Source of the DNA: JAPWJZ01 sp964575605
Lineage (GTDB): Bacteria > Pseudomonadota > Alphaproteobacteria > Micavibrionales > UBA2020
Length of the DNA: 64,000 nucleotides
Reading direction: 5' to 3'
NCBI GenBank assembly: GCA_964575605.1
Contig: CAZNRN010000018.1
Location: 1-64,000, forward strand
How positions within the stretch are numbered: the stretch's first letter is position 1; every line of letters starts with the position of its first letter. Both the position numbers and the translations under genes were made by a program. This document shows, in pieces, positions 59,704-64,000 of this stretch. Under the pieces are notes generated by a model. That model was given only the letters and a program-made list of their open reading frames with translations, was not told the origin of the DNA and ran no database searches.

Positions 59704-61767
59704 ATGTCGAAACATTCGAAACAAGCGGCTTTTGGCAGCAAGGAGATCATGCAGGCTGTCGGGTCTTCCTTTATCCGGCTTAACCCTATTTACCAGGTGC
59801 GCAACCCCGTCATGTTCGTGGTCTTCATCAGCGCGATCATAACGACAGCCCTATGTTTCTATGAGGTGCCGGGCGATAACAAGAAATGGTTTGTCGCGGC
59901 TGTGGCTGTCTGGCTGTGGTTTACCTCCCTCTTCGCCAATTTCGCCGAGGCGATAGCGGAGGGGCGCGGCAAGGCCCAGGCCGCCAGCCTGCGCGCGGCA
60001 AAACGCGATATCCAGGCGAAGAAACTGCGCTCCGCCGACGACCTCAAGGATTATATGGCGGTGTCGTCATCCACGTTGCGCAAAGGCCATCTGGTGCTGG
60101 TCGAGGCGGGGCAGTTTATTCCCGGCGACGGCCAGGTGGTATCGGGCATCGCTTCCGTCGACGAAAGCGCGATCACGGGCGAGAGCGCCCCGGTTATCCG
60201 CGAAAACGGCGGTGACCGCGACGCAGTGACCGGCGGCACCCGTGTGCTGTCCGACTGGCTGGTGGTGAAAATCAGCGCCGACCCGGGCGAAAGCTTTCTT
60301 GATAAAATGATAGCCCTTGTCGAAGGCGCAAAACGCCAGAAAACCCCGAATGAAATCGCCCTTGCCATCCTGCTGGCGGGCATGACGATTATCTTCCTGC
60401 TGGCGGTCGTGACACTGCTGCCGTTTTCGATCTATGCGGTGGAAAAGAACGGCGCGGGCACCGTGGTCGGCATCACTGTGCTGGTCGCGCTGCTGGTCTG
60501 CCTTGCTCCTACGACCATTGGCGGCCTGCTCTCTGCCATCGGGATCGCGGGCATGGACAGGCTGGTTCAGGCCAACGTCATCGCCAAATCGGGGCGCGCT
60601 GTTGAATCGGCTGGCGACGTGAACGTGGTGCTGCTGGACAAGACCGGCACCATTACGCATGGTAACCGCCAGGCTGTCGCCTTTGTCCCCGTTGATGGCA
60701 TTTCCATCCAGCAGCTGGCGGAAGCCGCGGACCTTTCATCGCTTGCCGATGAAACGCCGGAAGGCAAAAGTATTGTGCAGCTGGCGCAATCGAAATATGG
60801 CGTTATGCAGCGTGACGTAAAGGCGCTGAACGCCGCTTTTATCCCTTTCAGCGCGGAAACACGCCTGTCCGGGATCACGGTCAAGGATGCCCAAATCCTG
60901 AAAGGCGCAGTTGACGCCATCGAGACGCACGTCAAGCGCCTGGGCGGCGAAGAATCGATAGCGGCACATTCGGAAGCTGACAAAATCGCGCGTGCCGGCG
61001 GTACACCGCTGCTGGTTGCGCGCGGCAGCAAGATTTTGGGTGTCATCCACCTCAAGGACATCGTGAAGCACGGTATCAAGGAACGCCTTGCCGACCTGCG
61101 ACGCATGGGCATCAAAAGCGTCATGGTCACGGGCGACAACCCCCTGACCGCCGCCGCGATTGCGACAGAGGCCGGTGTGGATGACTACATCGCGCAGGCC
61201 ACGCCGCAAACCAAACTCGCCTACATCAAGAAGATGCAGGAAGGCGGCGAACTGGTCGCGATGGTAGGCGACGGCACGAACGACGCCCCCGCGCTGGCGC
61301 AGTCAGATGTCGCCGTGGTCATGAACTCGGGCACGCAGGCGGCGAAGGAGGCGGGAAACATGGTCGACCTCGATTCCGACCCGACCAAGCTGATCGAAAT
61401 CGTCGAAATCGGCAAGCAGTTGTTGATGACGCGCGGAGCGCTCACGACATTCAGTATTTCCAACGACCTTGCGAAATACTTCGCCATCATCCCGGCGGCT
61501 TTCGCCAGCACATACCCGTCGCTGATGGCGTTGAACGTCATGGGGCTGACCTCGCCGGAAAGCGCGATTTTGTCGGCGGTTATCTTCAACGCCCTCATTA
61601 TCGTGTTCCTGATACCGCTTGCCCTGAAGGGCGTGAAGTATCGCCCTGTGGGCGCCACGAAACTGTTGCAACGTAACGTATTGGTCTATGGCATTGGCGG
61701 CGTTATCGTGCCCTTTGCGGGCATCAAGGCGATAGACCTGGTATTGACTGTTTTGGGAGTGGTGTGA
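59704..61767 (+). CDS. kdpB: Potassium-transporting ATPase ATP-binding subunit B
   Basis: P-type ATPase, 687 residues. Actuator TGES (AITGESAPV), phosphorylation DKTGT (VVLLDKTGTITHGN), hinge VGDGTNDAPALAQ and SISNDLAKYFAIIPA in the membrane domain. Two-nt gap after kdpA, one before kdpC. Confidence 0.97.
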   Translation: MSKHSKQAAFGSKEIMQAVGSSFIRLNPIYQVRNPVMFVVFISAIITTALCFYEVPGDNKKWFVAAVAVWLWFTSLFANFAEAIAEGRGKAQAASLRAAKRDIQAKKLRSADDLKDYMAVSSSTLRKGHLVLVEAGQFIPGDGQVVSGIASVDESAITGESAPVIRENGGDRDAVTGGTRVLSDWLVVKISADPGESFLDKMIALVEGAKRQKTPNEIALAILLAGMTIIFLLAVVTLLPFSIYAVEKNGAGTVVGITVLVALLVCLAPTTIGGLLSAIGIAGMDRLVQANVIAKSGRAVESAGDVNVVLLDKTGTITHGNRQAVAFVPVDGISIQQLAEAADLSSLADETPEGKSIVQLAQSKYGVMQRDVKALNAAFIPFSAETRLSGITVKDAQILKGAVDAIETHVKRLGGEESIAAHSEADKIARAGGTPLLVARGSKILGVIHLKDIVKHGIKERLADLRRMGIKSVMVTGDNPLTAAAIATEAGVDDYIAQATPQTKLAYIKKMQEGGELVAMVGDGTNDAPALAQSDVAVVMNSGTQAAKEAGNMVDLDSDPTKLIEIVEIGKQLLMTRGALTTFSISNDLAKYFAIIPAAFASTYPSLMALNVMGLTSPESAILSAVIFNALIIVFLIPLALKGVKYRPVGATKLLQRNVLVYGIGGVIVPFAGIKAIDLVLTVLGVV

Positions 61768-61768
61768 C

Positions 61769-62380
61769 ATGTTCGTACAATCCTTGCGAATCTCGGTCTT
61801 TATGTGGCTTGCCTTTACCGTGTTATTCGGCGTCGTTTATCCCGGCGTTGTGACAGTGGTGGCGCAGACAGTTTTCTCCGAACAATCTCAAGGCAGTCTT
61901 ATCGTGAAAGACGGCGCCATCATCGGTTCCCGCCTGGTCGGTCAGAACTTTACCGACCCGAAATATTTCTGGGGCAGGCTTTCGGCGACGGGGCCGGTTC
62001 CCTATAACGCGGCGGCGTCGTCGGGCAGCAACCTGTCTATTGCCAATGAAAACCTGTTGAACAACGCCAAGGCGAGAATCGAGGCACTGAAACAGGCCGA
62101 CCCAGGCAACAAGGCGGAAATCCCGGTCGACCTCGTCACGGCATCGGGCAGCGGCCTTGACCCGCACATCAGCATCGCGGCAGCCGAGTACCAACTGGGC
62201 CGAGTTGCGCAGGCAAGGGGCATGGGCTATGATGACTTGAAATCGCTTGTTAAAGCGCATACCGAAGGGCGTCAGTGGGGCGTGTTCGGCGAACCCGTTG
62301 TCAACGTGCTGACCCTCAACCTCGCCCTTGATGAGAAGTTGAAACCAGATGCCCAAAGCGGAGACAGAAAAGCGCCCTGA
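61769..62380 (+). CDS. kdpC: Potassium-transporting ATPase subunit C
   Basis: 203 residues, one N-terminal helix, then periplasmic domain with GSRLVGQNFTDPKYFWGR, VTASGSGLDPHIS and NVLTLNLALDE. Assembles with KdpFAB. Its end overlaps kdpD by 32 nt. Confidence 0.95.
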   Translation: MFVQSLRISVFMWLAFTVLFGVVYPGVVTVVAQTVFSEQSQGSLIVKDGAIIGSRLVGQNFTDPKYFWGRLSATGPVPYNAAASSGSNLSIANENLLNNAKARIEALKQADPGNKAEIPVDLVTASGSGLDPHISIAAAEYQLGRVAQARGMGYDDLKSLVKAHTEGRQWGVFGEPVVNVLTLNLALDEKLKPDAQSGDRKAP

Positions 62381-64000
62381 TCCGGCTGTCCTGTTAAGCC
62401 AGATTGAGGAGGATGAAAAGCGGCAAAAGCGCGGCAAGCTGAAAATTTTTTTCGGCAGCTCCGCAGGCGCGGGCAAAACATTCGCCATGCTGCAAGAGGC
62501 GCACCGCAGGGTGAAGGAGGGGCTGGATGTCGTGGTCGGCGTGGTGGAAACGCATGACCGCCACGAAACCAAACAGCTTCTCGAGGGGCTCTCCATTCTG
62601 CCGCTCAAGGAAATCGACCATCGCGGCGTCAAGATCAGGGAGTTCGACCTTGACGGCGCGTTGAAGCGCAAGCCCGCCATACTGCTGGTTGACGAATTCG
62701 CCCATACCAACGCCCCCGGCTGCCGCCATACGAAACGATGGCAGGATGTTGAAGAGCTGTTAAGCGCGGGCATCGACGTATACACGACTTTGAACGTCCA
62801 GCACCTTGAAAGCCTGAATGATGTCGTCGGCAGCATCACGGGCATCCTTGTGCGCGAAATGGTGCCGGACAGCATTTTTGACGAGGCGGATGACATTGTA
62901 TTCGTCGATACGCCGCCCGATGAATTGCTGAGCCGCCTGCGCGAGGGCAAGGTTTATATCGCCCCTGGCGCGAACGAGCGCGCGGTTGAGAATTTCTTCA
63001 AAAAGACCAACCTTCAATCCTTGCGCGAACTGGCGTTGCGCCGCACCGCCGATTATGTCGACGCCGATACCGACGACCAGCGACGCCGTGAAGGATTAAG
63101 CACGCCCAATATCGCAGGCGACCGTATCATGGTCTGCATCGGGCCGGATATGTTCGCTTCGAAGCTGGTGCGCACCGCCAAGCGCCTTTCCTCCGCGCTG
63201 AAGGCGCCATGGGAAGCGGTTTATGTAGAAACACCGGAATCCGTCACCCAGGACAACCGCCTGCGCCAGCATATCCAGCACGTCATGGCAAGCGCAGAAC
63301 GCAACGGCGCGGGCATAGTAAGCCTGCAAGGAACGCGCATCGGCGACGAGTTGATAAATTACGCGCGCAACCGGGGCATCACGAAGCTGATTATCGGCAA
63401 GACAGTGCACCCGAAATGGCTGGAACTTTTCGGCAAACGGCTGCCGGAATACATTATCGCCCATAGCGGCGATATAGATGTGTATGTGGTAACAACGCCC
63501 GCCGCGCTCAGTGTCGCTTTCAACCGGAAGAAAAGACTGCAACTGCCGAAGAAGTGGTGGAAAGATTACCTGGCGTCTTTTGCGACCGTGGCGCTGATAA
63601 CGGCGGCAACTTACCCGCTGCAAAATCTGTTGTCGCACATGGATACGGTGATGCTGTATCTGATCGGAGTGATGATCGTTTCCGCCTGGCTCGGCAGGCT
63701 GCCCTCGATTTTCTATGCCGTTCTAAGCGTCTGCTCCTTTAACTTCTTCTTTATCGAGCCGAAATTTACGTTGAATGTTTACGATACTTCTTACTGGCTG
63801 ACTTTCCTCGTTATGTTCTGCACCAGCGTCGTGATTTCGACCCTGGCGGCCAAGCTCCGCGACCAAGTGTTGCTCTCGCGCCGCCGTGAACACGAAACGC
63901 AGATGTTCTATGGTCTGACGAAAGAACTGACCGCCACGCGCACGCGCGAGGATATGAGCGAGGCGCTGATACGCCGCCTGACCGAAACGGCGAGCGTAGA
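62349..64000 (+). CDS. kdpD: KdpD sensor kinase, 3' end beyond window
   Basis: Sensor of potassium limitation that phosphorylates KdpE. About 550 residues are visible. KdpD domain with a Walker-A-like FFGSSAGAGKTFAML (the usual Pro before Gly is replaced) and Walker-B ILLVDEFAHTNAPGCRH; the UspA-like domain about 258-375; then four membrane helices from about 400; the kinase domain is cut off by the window edge. ATG at 62349 lies inside kdpC. Confidence 0.93.
   Translation, partial: MPKAETEKRPDPAVLLSQIEEDEKRQKRGKLKIFFGSSAGAGKTFAMLQEAHRRVKEGLDVVVGVVETHDRHETKQLLEGLSILPLKEIDHRGVKIREFDLDGALKRKPAILLVDEFAHTNAPGCRHTKRWQDVEELLSAGIDVYTTLNVQHLESLNDVVGSITGILVREMVPDSIFDEADDIVFVDTPPDELLSRLREGKVYIAPGANERAVENFFKKTNLQSLRELALRRTADYVDADTDDQRRREGLSTPNIAGDRIMVCIGPDMFASKLVRTAKRLSSALKAPWEAVYVETPESVTQDNRLRQHIQHVMASAERNGAGIVSLQGTRIGDELINYARNRGITKLIIGKTVHPKWLELFGKRLPEYIIAHSGDIDVYVVTTPAALSVAFNRKKRLQLPKKWWKDYLASFATVALITAATYPLQNLLSHMDTVMLYLIGVMIVSAWLGRLPSIFYAVLSVCSFNFFFIEPKFTLNVYDTSYWLTFLVMFCTSVVISTLAAKLRDQVLLSRRREHETQMFYGLTKELTATRTREDMSEALIRRLTETASV

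Noticed and set aside
1..64000. CRISPR arrays, insertion sequences, prophage genes, rRNA
   Set aside because: No regularly spaced repeats, transposase, integrase or phage structural gene was found on either strand.

Overview
The window looks like chromosomal DNA of a facultatively anaerobic, denitrifying proteobacterium, most likely an alphaproteobacterium. The case rests on the combination of UbiTUV, NarK1K2-NarGHJI, NirK, NnrS, Dnr-type regulators, a TorF-type porin and a relaxase/MobC pair of a type I associate with alphaproteobacterial plasmids. No rRNA or species-level marker is present, so the assignment is inference.

Layout. (1) 1-7.8 kb is an accessory segment. A relaxase and a MobC-like protein run off the left edge. 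A 550-base stretch made almost entirely of nested inverted repeats follows (2091-2640), read here as a large structured RNA. Next comes a copper/silver efflux unit (Cys-rich secreted protein, CusB, CusA) ending in a translationally coupled DUF2282/bufferin-like peptide gene. (2) 7.8-48.4 kb is one long block for life without oxygen: an alginate-export-like porin, class III ribonucleotide reductase (NrdDG), a NarXL-like two-component system, tyrosine phenol-lyase, copper nitrite reductase, histidine decarboxylase with an ACT protein, oxygen-independent ubiquinone hydroxylation (UbiTUV), a MOT1-like molybdate transporter and MoeA, two Crp/Fnr regulators, NarK1K2-NarGHJI-PpiC, HemN, NnrS, a full molybdenum cofactor operon behind a probable Moco riboswitch, MoeB, and a cytochrome b561-like protein. 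Fourteen near-perfect FNR/Dnr boxes (TTGAY-N4-RTCAA) lie in front of nearly every transcription unit, many with a -10 element at the class II distance. (3) 48.4-56.4 kb is bracketed by two copies of a 72-nt tRNA-Leu-like element lacking a D arm. It holds an FeS-type photolyase, an esterase lipoprotein with a TetR regulator, and a flavoprotein-DUF1365-cyclopropane synthase-chalcone isomerase-DUF3833 operon. (4) 56.4-64 kb holds a TorF-like porin and the kdpFABCD potassium system, with T-rich KdpE-like boxes in front of both; kdpD runs off the right edge.

How the genes work together. Block 2 is a coherent regulon. NarK1/NarK2 move nitrate and nitrite, NarGHI reduces nitrate using quinol, NirK reduces nitrite to NO, and NnrS answers NO stress. 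MoaA-MoaCB-MoaD-MoaE-MobA-MoeA-MoeB and the molybdate transporter make the cofactor for NarG. HemN and UbiTUV replace oxygen-dependent steps of haem and quinone synthesis, and NrdDG supplies deoxynucleotides. Nitric oxide and nitrous oxide reductases are not in the window. Less expected members are tyrosine phenol-lyase downstream of nirK, histidine decarboxylase paired with a double-ACT protein, and several small unrecognised proteins. By eye the sequence right of about 48.7 kb is richer in G+C than block 2, so a compositional boundary falls near the first tRNA-like element.
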